Assembly (NCBI RefSeq): GCF_947503875.1
Contig: NZ_CANNFH010000010.1
Location: 1 to 55,418 of the forward strand
Source: an uncultured Polaribacter sp.
GTDB taxonomy: Bacteria; Bacteroidota; Bacteroidia; Flavobacteriales; Flavobacteriaceae
Length of the DNA: 55,418 bases
Direction of reading: 5' to 3'
In this document: positions 1-7,087 of the stretch, piece after piece
Layout of the letters: each line of letters begins with the position of its first letter
Numbering within the stretch: the stretch's first letter is position 1
The notes under the pieces: generated by a model
The model's database searches: none
The model's input: only the letters and a program-made list of their open reading frames with translations
Told to the model about the DNA's origin: nothing
Program-made: the position numbers and the translations under genes

Positions 1-264
1 GTTAAAAAAACAATTGAGTAATCAAAGTCCTTTCCTTTGGAAAGGATTTAGGATAGGAAAACCATTGACGCAAGAACTATAATGTTGTTGTATTATTTGA
101 AAGTTAAAAAAATAATGGAGTAAGCAAAGTCCTTTCCTTTGGAAAGAATTTAGGATAGGAAAATCATAGACGCAAGAACCATAATGTTGTTGTATCATTT
201 AAAAGTTAAAAAAAACAATTGAGTAAGCAAAGTCCTTTCCTTTGGAAAGGATTTAGGATAGGAA
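1..264. repeat. Three tandem copies of a 102-bp repeat with an internal hairpin
   Basis: Copies begin at 1, 103 and 205, each with GTTAAAAAAA; the third is cut short by the start of the next gene. Each holds a stem TCCTTTCC-TTT-GGAAAGGA (28-46, 130-148 with one mismatch, 233-251) followed by an ATTTAGGATAGGA stretch. The third stem ends 14 bases before the ATG at 266, so it should lie in that gene's leader, and AGGATAGGA could act as a weak ribosome site. The array may continue to the left of the window. The stem belongs to a class of short palindromes I remember as dispersed in flavobacterial intergenic DNA; that is recall, not a search. Confidence 0.85.
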
Positions 265-265
265 T

Positions 266-1501
266 ATGGATAAACTAAAACAAGCCAATTTATACAGAAA
301 CGAACTAATTCTCGTAAACGGAAAATTAGTAGAACGTTACAATAGGTGTTTACAAAAATTAGGTTTTACGCCCACAGAATTATCTTCTTTTTTTATTGAT
401 GGTATGGGGTGGAGTCCAGAAATTGCAGAAGAAAAACAAGAACAGTTTTACTTAAATAATGGAGAGGCAAACACGCATGCAATAATAATTACTCCAAAGC
501 AAAAAGGAATTGCGTTGTATAATCCGTTTCATTCTTTTGATAAAGAATTAATGAAAGCCGTTTTTAAAACACACGCAGAAAAAATTAAAAATATTACAAG
601 AGATTCTGCCTTGTGTTTAGATTTTGATCAGAAAATAGATGCTTTTTATGAGCCTTTAGATATTTTAAAATATAAAGAAATAACGGTTAAATTTCATTTG
701 ATAAATGATTTAAAAAAGGCAAAACAAAAACAGTTAGCGTTAATTAAAGAATTTAAAAAAGATCAAAATTTTATTGATGAGAAAATTCACCAAAAGTTAC
801 TAGACTCAGCAAAAAAATATGGCGATTTAAGAACTAGAACTTTAGATTTAGATGCTGTTCTTTTTAAAACAGAATCTTTTTACACAAAAGCTTTTGGAGG
901 TATTTATTTATTAAGAGATTTGGCAATGCCTATTTTGGTTTTCGAAGATTTGGCAATCTATAAAGAAGCCATTACAAATACTACTTATGATGTTTTAATG
1001 TATCATATTTCTCACAAAGAATTACTAGATAAATTAAAATCTTATAATGTAATTGAGCTAGATTTAAATGAACCCATTACCAAAAAAAGACATCAAAGGA
1101 TTCAGCAATTTATGTTGGCAGAATATATTACAGAAAATACGCATCCAATTAAAGATGTTTTAAAAGATAATATTTTATTTAAAAGTTATTTAAATAAAAT
1201 AGATGTTACAGCCCGTAAAAAAGTAATGGGTTTGTCTATTTTTTTAGAAAAGCAAAAGTTATCAAAAAATATAAAACCAGAAGAGGTTTTGCATACAGAA
1301 ATGCTAAATGCTTTATATAAACCACATTCTTCTTTAAGGGCAAATGAACAAGATTTAATTTGGAGTTTATTAGTAAATATAGCTCCAAAAGATGTGTTAT
1401 TTTTATATTGGTATCATAAAGAAAGGTTTTATAAATTATTTAAAAAACAATCAGAATCTACAAAAGAGTGGATTATTGAAACCATAAAAGCAGGGTTTTG
1501 A
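266..1501 (+). CDS. Conserved hypothetical protein (possibly DUF6638 family)
   Basis: The gene encodes a 411-residue soluble protein with no signal peptide or membrane segment. It is rich in Lys, Glu, Leu and Ile, and looks mainly helical after residue 140. I do not recognise a catalytic motif. From memory it resembles a family of unknown function restricted to Bacteroidota (DUF6638), but this is not certain. The ATG follows the third 102-bp repeat directly, with a purine-rich stretch 6 to 14 bases upstream, which supports the start. The next gene lies 256 bases on, so it is probably monocistronic. Codon use looks like that of the neighbours, with no sign of transfer. Confidence 0.7.
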   Translation: MDKLKQANLYRNELILVNGKLVERYNRCLQKLGFTPTELSSFFIDGMGWSPEIAEEKQEQFYLNNGEANTHAIIITPKQKGIALYNPFHSFDKELMKAVFKTHAEKIKNITRDSALCLDFDQKIDAFYEPLDILKYKEITVKFHLINDLKKAKQKQLALIKEFKKDQNFIDEKIHQKLLDSAKKYGDLRTRTLDLDAVLFKTESFYTKAFGGIYLLRDLAMPILVFEDLAIYKEAITNTTYDVLMYHISHKELLDKLKSYNVIELDLNEPITKKRHQRIQQFMLAEYITENTHPIKDVLKDNILFKSYLNKIDVTARKKVMGLSIFLEKQKLSKNIKPEEVLHTEMLNALYKPHSSLRANEQDLIWSLLVNIAPKDVLFLYWYHKERFYKLFKKQSESTKEWIIETIKAGF

Positions 1502-1510
1502 TAAGTAAGA

Positions 1511-1552
1511 AGTTTGAAGTTGGAAGTTTGAACGGATAAGCTGGAAGTAGTT
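1511..1552. repeat. Degenerate 7-bp periodic array (AGTTTGA/AGTTGGA type)
   Basis: Six consecutive heptads can be read: AGTTTGA, AGTTGGA, AGTTTGA, ACGGATA, AGCTGGA, AGTAGTT. It begins nine bases after the stop of the preceding gene. The rest of the 256-base gap to the next gene is AT-rich, with only the hairpin at 1690-1748 recognisable. Confidence 0.75.
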
Positions 1553-1689
1553 CGAGGTAATTTGTGAAAATACTATCTTTATAAAAATAAAAAAATGACT
1601 TTGATAAATTTTGTAAAGATTGTTATCACTTAATGAATATTACAATAGCTTTTAGAAGTGAAGTAAAATAATTAAAAATAAAAAAAGTA

Positions 1690-1748
1690 TTTAGTTTGAA
1701 GTTTAAGTAAGAAAACTTCCCACTTAAAACTTCCTATATCAAACTAAA
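1690..1748. other. Long hairpin just upstream of the 1758 gene
   Basis: Outer arms TTTAGTTTGA (1690-1699) and TCAAACTAAA (1739-1748) are perfect. Inside, AGTTTAAGT (1700-1708) pairs with ACTTAAAACT (1722-1731) with one bulge. The structure ends nine bases before the ATG at 1758, so it is either leader RNA structure or a folded form of the heptad repeats, since the arms are made of AGTTTGA-like units and their reverse complement AACTTCC. Confidence 0.6.
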
Positions 1749-1757
1749 AATAAAACT

Positions 1758-2282
1758 ATGACACTAGAACTAATTACATTTATTGCAACATTATTATTTG
1801 GCGCAGTAATTTACTGGAGAGAATCACAAACTAACGGAGTATATCGTTTTTTTAATAAAGTAATGAATTCTAAAGAATTACAGATGAAACCTGATAACAA
1901 AAAAGGTTTTATTTATCAGCAAAATTTATTGTTAAGGTTGGTCTACATTACAGTATTATTTTTAGTTGTAATTTTAATTACTCGTTTTTTAATACCAATA
2001 GATATTGCAACAATATCACTTTTTGCATCTATGATTTTTGGTACTTTAATAGGAACATATTGTGCAGGTTTTATTTTTAAATCAACAGCAATTATTGAAG
2101 AAAGTTCAGATACTTTTGAAGAAAAATTTAAAGATGTTGTAGAAAAGGGAAAAGACTTTGTGGAGGATTTAACCACAAAAGAACCAGAAGTAATTGAACG
2201 CGCACAAAAAGAAATAGAAAAGCCAAAAGCACAAGAAAAAAGTGCAAGAGATCGTTTAAAAGATAAAGGGTTTTTGAAGTAG
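1758..2282 (+). CDS. Small membrane protein of unknown function
   Basis: The 174-residue product has hydrophobic segments near residues 4-19, 58-78 and 84-110. A charged C-terminal tail (about 115-174) is rich in Glu and Lys and likely helical or coiled-coil in the cytoplasm. There is no recognised domain. It precedes another membrane-anchored protein on the same strand, 210 bases away, and the two could act together, although the gap carries its own repeat. The ATG choice is supported by the hairpin ending just upstream. Nothing in it suggests a transporter or an enzyme. Confidence 0.75.
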   Translation: MTLELITFIATLLFGAVIYWRESQTNGVYRFFNKVMNSKELQMKPDNKKGFIYQQNLLLRLVYITVLFLVVILITRFLIPIDIATISLFASMIFGTLIGTYCAGFIFKSTAIIEESSDTFEEKFKDVVEKGKDFVEDLTTKEPEVIERAQKEIEKPKAQEKSARDRLKDKGFLK

Positions 2283-2295
2283 GAGTTGTAGTTTT

Positions 2296-2323
2296 GAGAC
2301 AAGAGACAAGAGACAAGAGACAG
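2296..2323. repeat. Perfect heptanucleotide repeat (GAGACAA)3-GAGACAG
   Basis: Four consecutive 7-bp units lie between two membrane-protein genes; the first three are identical and the fourth differs in the last base. Such a tract could change length by slippage. Confidence 0.9.
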
Positions 2324-2492
2324 GAGCAGTTAAAAAGAGAAAGGTCTTGAATTAAAAACAAGGTATAAAATTAGATTTAAAAAAAATACAATCATTAAAA
2401 TTGTAAAATTGTTAACATAACAAACTCAGATTATGAGTTTCTTCTCAAGCCTGCATTTAGCGCAGTCGAAATGGGAAGATTAAGATGGGATT

Positions 2493-4181
2493 ATGATCAA
2501 AACATACTGGAACAAAGGAGCAAAACAAAAAAGAAATACAATACTACTAGGCATTATAATTATTGCCTTATTATTCTTTTTACGAGACGATTATCAACCA
2601 GCATTATTATTTGTTAGAAAATTTATATTTATAATTCTCTTAGGTTTTTTAGTTTTAATTTTAGGCTTAAGAAACTTTAGAAAATCAGTAGGTACAGGCA
2701 AAAGAATTGGTATTTTACTATTTCTATCGGCATTTTTCGGAATCTTATATTACGTAGGTTGGAACCTCAATTTTTACGATTACATGAAAACCTACAACGT
2801 TTTTAACGATTTACAAAAAGTAGAAATTGTAGAACTGCCACTTACGCAAAACGAAAGAATTCAGCCTCTAAGAAATATTTTTTCTATGGCAAACGAATCT
2901 GTTGGAGAAACAAAAGACGTTTCCTTGCCACACTTGGTTAGAATAGAAGACCATAATCAATGGACAATGGCAATTCAACCCACAGAAAAATACTATTGGC
3001 AAGGCTTAAAAGACAATACAGAGGAAGTTTTTGCAGTTTCTAGTACCACACCTTTTCCGCGTTTTTCATCAGAAAATAGAATTCCCGTAACTTTTTCTAT
3101 TGGCGAGTCTTTAAAATTCAGCAGAAACACTTACAACGCAGTTGTACAACGCTTAACCCCTTGGATGTTATTTAATTACGAGCCAAGTGACACCTATTAT
3201 ATGAAAAATGATAAAGGTGCTTGGGTACAAGTAGTTAGCTTAATTAAATGGAAAGGTTTTTTCTTTCCTTATCCCACTTTTGGCGGAGTTATGGTCATAG
3301 AAAATGGAGAACATAATTTTAAAGATTATTTAGAAAGAATTGCCATTGGTAAAGGAACTTACATTTCGCCAGAAGAAATGAAAAATCACAATTATTTAAC
3401 TAGGCAAAATACGTTGGCAGAAAAAGTATCGCGTTTACAAGCAGAAAGTTTAAAGTTTTTGGCAGGTTTTTCAGATCCTTTGCCTTGGAATATGAAAACA
3501 GCCGTTAAAATTCCAAATTTACCAGACGATCAAAATCAACAACCATTTGTAACCGATTTTAATTTTTCTAGCACAAATGTTGGCGCTTACAATGGCTTAT
3601 ATCATTGGTTTGGTTTAGAGCCAGTTGGTAATGAAAGAACTAGTTTAACGTTTAGTGTTTTTATACCTGCAGACGGTTCAGACAAGGTGTATTATTACGA
3701 TCATGCCTCTAAAAAAGAAGGCTATGCAGGCGTTTCTGCAATGCCTTTAAAAGTTATAGAATCTCGTAAAGAGTATGATTGGTCTGTAAATAAACCTGTA
3801 GAATTTAGACCTTATATTAAAGAAATTGCTGGCAGAAAACGTATGTTTTTCTTGGGTACAATTTCTGCAATTCAAAAAGAAAATGCACAGTTTGATGGTT
3901 CTGCAACACCAGATTTGGCTTTAATAGATAGCGAGTATAGAGATGTTGTGTGGATAGAAGCAAAACGCCCAAGTACATGGAATGAAGAAGTGTATAAGCA
4001 GTTAAATGAAGCCTGGAGAAGTAGTGAAACACAAAATATTTACTTCGAAAAAGAAGAAACCATTTTAGAGACAAATCGTGCTATTTTAGATTCTATTAAA
4101 CTAATTTCTAAACAAGTAAAAGATTTAGAACGCATAAAAAAGCTGCAACAACAAATAGATTCTATTAAAATGAACAATTAA
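2493..4181 (+). CDS. Large membrane-anchored hypothetical protein
   Basis: The product has 562 residues. The N-terminus carries three hydrophobic segments (about 17-30, 40-60 and 73-92), followed by a large domain of about 400 residues rich in aromatic residues and beta-like segments (examples: WTMAIQPTEKYYWQG and FPYPTFGGVMV). The C-terminus (about 510-560) is a predicted coiled coil with leucine and isoleucine heptads. No enzyme motif is recognised. The large domain probably faces the periplasm, but topology is inferred. It follows the 174-residue membrane protein, which may be a partner. The stop is followed by a 260-base gap with a dispersed hairpin element. Confidence 0.75.
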   Translation: MIKTYWNKGAKQKRNTILLGIIIIALLFFLRDDYQPALLFVRKFIFIILLGFLVLILGLRNFRKSVGTGKRIGILLFLSAFFGILYYVGWNLNFYDYMKTYNVFNDLQKVEIVELPLTQNERIQPLRNIFSMANESVGETKDVSLPHLVRIEDHNQWTMAIQPTEKYYWQGLKDNTEEVFAVSSTTPFPRFSSENRIPVTFSIGESLKFSRNTYNAVVQRLTPWMLFNYEPSDTYYMKNDKGAWVQVVSLIKWKGFFFPYPTFGGVMVIENGEHNFKDYLERIAIGKGTYISPEEMKNHNYLTRQNTLAEKVSRLQAESLKFLAGFSDPLPWNMKTAVKIPNLPDDQNQQPFVTDFNFSSTNVGAYNGLYHWFGLEPVGNERTSLTFSVFIPADGSDKVYYYDHASKKEGYAGVSAMPLKVIESRKEYDWSVNKPVEFRPYIKEIAGRKRMFFLGTISAIQKENAQFDGSATPDLALIDSEYRDVVWIEAKRPSTWNEEVYKQLNEAWRSSETQNIYFEKEETILETNRAILDSIKLISKQVKDLERIKKLQQQIDSIKMNN

Positions 4182-4231
4182 TTGGTTTATCAGTTTACGT
4201 ACAAATCTTTTTAAATAAATAACAAATTTTA

Positions 4232-4310
4232 TTTGAAGCTATTTCCAGCTTTCACTACTCGCTTCACGCCCAAAAGCGTGAGAGCTCAAACAGGCCGTTC
4301 AATCTGGGCT
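4232..4310. repeat. Dispersed flavobacterial hairpin element, copy R1
   Basis: The left part TTTGAAGCTATTTCCAGC and right part GTTCAATCTGGGCT match the ends of the element at 50201-50347. The centre here is a short perfect hairpin TCACGC-CCAAAA-GCGTGA (4264-4281) in place of the longer centre of the other copy. The remainder of the 4182-4442 gap is AT-rich and contains the promoter of the next operon. Confidence 0.6.
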
Positions 4311-4390
4311 ACTCCAGTTTGCTAGTTTTGGTCCTATCTTTAATTAACTATTCACTTTCTAATTAATATACTTCCTTGGATTTATTTTCC

Positions 4391-4421
4391 TTGGCAAATA
4401 AATTTAAAACACCTATTTTTG
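4391..4421 (+). promoter_or_regulatory. Bacteroidota-type promoter of the DoxX-OsmC-MarR cassette
   Basis: The -33 element TTGG (4391-4394) and the -7 element TATTTTTG (4414-4421) match the Bacteroidota sigma factor consensus TTTG/TAnnTTTG with 19 bases between them. The expected transcript start is about 15 bases before the ATG at 4443. Confidence 0.7.
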
Positions 4422-4442
4422 TATTCATTTTAAAAAGATAAT

Positions 4443-4796
4443 ATGAAGATTAATAAAATAGTCTATTACGCAGCCACAGGCTTATTAACGCTATTAATGC
4501 TTTTTTCGGTAAGTATGTATCTTTTCAATAATGATGCAATTACAAAAGCTTTCATTAGTTTTGGTTATCCAACTTACATTATTTATCCTTTAGCCACTGC
4601 AAAAATACTAGGTTTAATCGCAATTTGGTTTGTAAAAAATAAAGCGGTTAAAGAATGGGCTTATGCAGGTTTTTTCTTCAATTTTATCTTGGCATTTTTT
4701 GCACATTACATGATTTCAGATGGCGAGCAAATGGGTGCTTTAGTTGCATTAGTTTTGCTGATAGTATCTTATATTTTTAGCAAAAAAATACAATAA
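4443..4796 (+). CDS. DoxX-like membrane protein
   Basis: This 117-residue protein has four hydrophobic helices (about 7-27, 44-62, 72-90 and 95-113) in the pattern of the DoxX-like family, small inner-membrane proteins often found beside redox or thiol-stress genes. No cofactor-binding residue can be assigned. It is the first gene after a good promoter, and its stop overlaps the start of the OsmC gene (TAATG), so translation is probably coupled. It may help detoxification together with the OsmC and FMN reductase genes; that is inference from context. Confidence 0.8.
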   Translation: MKINKIVYYAATGLLTLLMLFSVSMYLFNNDAITKAFISFGYPTYIIYPLATAKILGLIAIWFVKNKAVKEWAYAGFFFNFILAFFAHYMISDGEQMGALVALVLLIVSYIFSKKIQ

Positions 4797-5188
4797 TGGC
4801 AAATTCAAATGTAGTTTTAAGTACCAAAAAGTATTTGGCAGAAGCAAAAATGAGAAATCATTTTGCGGTAATAGACGAACCCGGTTTTTATGGAGGAGGA
4901 GATACAGGTCCATCACCAGTAGAATATTTATTAACTGCAATTGGTGGTTGTGTTTCTATGACTTTAAGAATGTATGCAGAAAGAAAAGGTTGGGACGTAG
5001 GTGAAATTACAGTGAATGTAACGCAAACAAAAAAAGAAGATGGAACCTTTTTATTAGCCGAAGAAATTTCATTTGAAAAAGAAGTTTCTGACTATCAAAA
5101 AAAGAGATTATTAATATTTGCAGGCAAGTGCCCTGTTGCCAAAATGGTAAAAGGAGAAACACCTATAATTACTACAATTAAAGATTAG
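4796..5188 (+). CDS. OsmC family peroxiredoxin-like protein
   Basis: The 130-residue protein belongs to the OsmC/Ohr superfamily, thiol-dependent reductases of organic hydroperoxides in the cytoplasm. The two family cysteines are visible: Cys52 in AIGGCVSMTL, at the start of the long central helix, and Cys112 in AGKCPVAK. The length suits the short OsmC (YhfA-like) branch rather than true Ohr. It overlaps the DoxX gene by one base and lies 29 bases before the FMN reductase gene. The exact substrate cannot be told from sequence. Confidence 0.9.
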   Translation: MANSNVVLSTKKYLAEAKMRNHFAVIDEPGFYGGGDTGPSPVEYLLTAIGGCVSMTLRMYAERKGWDVGEITVNVTQTKKEDGTFLLAEEISFEKEVSDYQKKRLLIFAGKCPVAKMVKGETPIITTIKD

Positions 5189-5217
5189 TAATTTATAAAA
5201 TCTAAACTAATAACATT

Positions 5218-5754
5218 ATGAAAAAAATATTAGCCTTTGCAGGAAGCACTAGTTCAACTTCTATAAATAAGCAGTTGGTAACCTTTACCGCAAAAAGTTT
5301 AACTAAAACTAATTTTGATATTATAGATTTTAGAGACTTTACAGTACCTATGTATAGTGAAGATGAGCAGAAAGAAAACGGAATACCAGAAGATATTGTT
5401 AACTTTTCTAAAAGTTTAGATACTTATGATGGTTTTATGGTTTCACTAGCAGAGCATAATGGTTCTTATGCAGCTGCTTTTAAAAATATTTTCGATTGGT
5501 GTTCTGTAGTTAATGGTAAAATATTTAGAGAAAAACCAGTATTACTAATGGCAACTTCACCAGGAGCAATGGGAGGTAGGTTTGTATTAGCTGCAGCAGA
5601 ACAACGTTTTCCTAGACATGCAGCTAAACCAATTTTTACATTTTCGTTACCTACTTTTTCAGAAAACTTTAAAGAGGATAAAATAACTAATACAGAACTT
5701 TTAGCCAGTTTACAAGAGCAATTGGCACAATTTGAAAACGCAGTAAATCAATAA
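5218..5754 (+). CDS. NAD(P)H-dependent FMN reductase
   Basis: The 178-residue flavodoxin-like protein belongs to the NADPH-dependent FMN reductase family (chromate/azo-reductase-like). The N-terminal strand and phosphate loop AFAGSTSSTSINKQL (about 6-20) bind FMN phosphate. The segment EHNGSYAAAFKNIFDW (about 79-94) corresponds to the family P-E-Y-N-g-S/h motif, with E-H-N here. TSPGAMGG is the second flavin loop. It probably supplies reducing power to, or detoxifies quinones and electrophiles with, its OsmC and DoxX neighbours. Three bases separate its stop from the next gene. Confidence 0.88.
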   Translation: MKKILAFAGSTSSTSINKQLVTFTAKSLTKTNFDIIDFRDFTVPMYSEDEQKENGIPEDIVNFSKSLDTYDGFMVSLAEHNGSYAAAFKNIFDWCSVVNGKIFREKPVLLMATSPGAMGGRFVLAAAEQRFPRHAAKPIFTFSLPTFSENFKEDKITNTELLASLQEQLAQFENAVNQ

Positions 5755-5757
5755 AAA

Positions 5758-6006
5758 ATGAAAATAACTTTATACGGTAAACAAGGACATGCATATACAG
5801 TAGCATTTAAAAATTTTTTAAATTCTACAGATGTGCCTTATGTTTATAAAGACATTTCTAAAGACGCTGAAGCTAGAGAACATAGTAAGGAGTTGTATAA
5901 TGGTGTGGCTAAATTTCCAACCTTATTTGTAGATGATCAAGCGTATTTAACACCAACAACAGAGGAGTTTAATAAAATTATGCAAGATTTAAAGTTGAGA
6001 GCGTAG
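5758..6006 (+). CDS. Glutaredoxin-fold protein lacking all cysteines
   Basis: The 82-residue protein has the length and strand-helix pattern of a small glutaredoxin (ITLYGKQGHAY at 3-13, then KFPTLFVDD at 52-60 with the cis-proline loop, Pro54). The usual CxxC active site is replaced by Gly10-His11-Ala12-Tyr13, and the whole protein has no cysteine. It therefore cannot do thiol-disulfide exchange itself. It could bind glutathione or a partner, or be an adaptor for the reductase encoded three bases upstream. The reading frame is intact and tightly packed in the operon, which argues against a pseudogene. Confidence 0.8.
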   Translation: MKITLYGKQGHAYTVAFKNFLNSTDVPYVYKDISKDAEAREHSKELYNGVAKFPTLFVDDQAYLTPTTEEFNKIMQDLKLRA

Positions 6007-6029
6007 GTTTTTTGATTAAAGAGAAGAGA

Positions 6030-6127
6030 GAATAAAGAATAAAGAATAAAGAATAAAGAGAAGAGAATAGAGATCAAAGAAAAAAGAGAGAAGAGAGAAA
6101 AGAGAAGAGAGAAGAGAGTGAAGGGTG
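6030..6127. repeat. Polypurine 7-bp periodic array, 14 units
   Basis: Four perfect GAATAAA units (6030-6057) run into ten degenerate purine heptads (GAGAAGA, GAATAGA, GATCAAA, GAAAAAA, GAGAGAA twice, AAGAGAA, GAGAGAA, GAGAGTG, AAGGGTG) without loss of register. It fills the gap between the glutaredoxin-like gene and marR. Confidence 0.9.
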
Positions 6128-6175
6128 AAAAATTAACAATTTTTTCTTTTTTATTCAAAATCAAATTTATTTTTT

Positions 6176-6210
6176 ACCAACAACCAACAACCAACAACGC
6201 ACAACTCACA
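6176..6210. repeat. Heptad array (ACCAACA)3-ACGCACA-ACTCACA upstream of marR
   Basis: Five 7-bp units end ten bases before the marR ATG at 6221, so the array should lie in the leader or core promoter of that gene. Length change here could alter marR expression. Confidence 0.85.
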
Positions 6211-6220
6211 ACAGAGCAAA

Positions 6221-6658
6221 ATGGGAGATATAGCTAAAGACATAAAATCAAGTTTTAAAAGCGATAAATTAAAAGCTTTAATCAACTTAAAATATACCGC
6301 TAATTGGTTAAATAGTAAGGAAAACGAGTTTTTTAAACCTTATGGAATTTCGCCACAACAATACAATATTCTAAGAATTTTAAGAGGCGCTAAAAAACAA
6401 GTTAAGGTTCAGGTTGTAAAAGATAGAATGATAGAACGTGCGCCTAATGCAACACGTTTAATGGATAAGTTGTGTGATAAAAATTTAATAGAAAGAACAC
6501 GTTGTGAACATGATAGACGTGTAGTTTATGTACAAATATCTGAACAAGGTTTGGCATTGCTTACTAACATAGATAAGAACAAAAACTTATCTTTTTTAGA
6601 GAAACTAACCGATTTAGAAGCACTTATGTTAAGTGATTTACTGGATAAAATTAGGTAG
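6221..6658 (+). CDS. MarR family transcriptional regulator
   Basis: The 145-residue protein has a MarR-type winged helix: the recognition region GISPQQYNILRILRGAKK (42-59) with following helices, and the wing carrying the DRR signature (98-100). Two cysteines (Cys85 and Cys95) sit at the recognition helix and wing, which would allow thiol-based sensing as in OhrR-like regulators. MarR proteins normally repress adjacent genes as dimers. The likely targets are the four upstream redox genes, although the regulator lies at the end of the run, separated by two heptad arrays. No clear operator palindrome was found. Confidence 0.9.
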   Translation: MGDIAKDIKSSFKSDKLKALINLKYTANWLNSKENEFFKPYGISPQQYNILRILRGAKKQVKVQVVKDRMIERAPNATRLMDKLCDKNLIERTRCEHDRRVVYVQISEQGLALLTNIDKNKNLSFLEKLTDLEALMLSDLLDKIR

Positions 6659-6698
6659 TTTATAAAATAAGCACGCGAATTTTTATTAAAAATTGTAT

Positions 6699-7070
6699 TT
6701 ACATTTTAAAAATCATCCAAATACTACTAATAAAAGTTGTGATAATGCCTAAAATTCCAGAAAATACAACTAGCTTTCCAATTAAAACAATAATTTGATT
6801 AATTTCATTGGATTGATTACTAAAATACCTTTGTTTAGAATTACTTTTCTTTAAAGTACTAAAACCATATTTAATGGCTTTTAAAGCTTCTTTAAAAATG
6901 TTATCATAATCTTCAACTATTTCAGGTTCATAATCTTGTTTTATAAATGTAAAAGAACTTTTAAAGTAGGCAATACATTGCCTGTGTCTTATTAACAAAA
7001 TTCCACCTAAAATGGTTATTGTAAATCCAAATACATTGGAGAAAAAATTTAGTATAGCAATTAATGTCAT
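6699..7070 (-). CDS. Small membrane protein of unknown function
   Basis: The start at 7070 (MTLIAILNFF) gives 123 residues. A longer frame to 7103 would overlap the upstream gene's end and adds only a basic stretch, so it is not preferred. Hydrophobic helices lie near the N-terminus (about 5-28) and the C-terminus (about 93-120), with a charged middle region of about 60 residues. No domain is recognised. It follows the lactonase gene on the same strand by 17 bases and may be cotranscribed, and it converges on marR. Confidence 0.6.
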   Translation of the reverse strand: MTLIAILNFFSNVFGFTITILGGILLIRHRQCIAYFKSSFTFIKQDYEPEIVEDYDNIFKEALKAIKYGFSTLKKSNSKQRYFSNQSNEINQIIVLIGKLVVFSGILGIITTFISSIWMIFKM

Positions 7071-7087
7071 TTTTTTTTGTTTAATTT

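Noticed and set aside
1..264. CRISPR array
   Set aside because: The repeated units are about 102 bases long and nearly identical throughout, with no short repeat plus unique spacer pattern and no cas gene nearby.
2128..2361. Leucine-rich antisense frames at the end of the 1758 gene
   Set aside because: They arise from the purine-rich coding end and the GAGACAA repeat read backwards; the plus-strand gene is better supported.
5937..6164. 75-residue Phe/Leu/Ser-rich minus-strand frame
   Set aside because: It is the reverse reading of the polypurine heptad array and not a gene.
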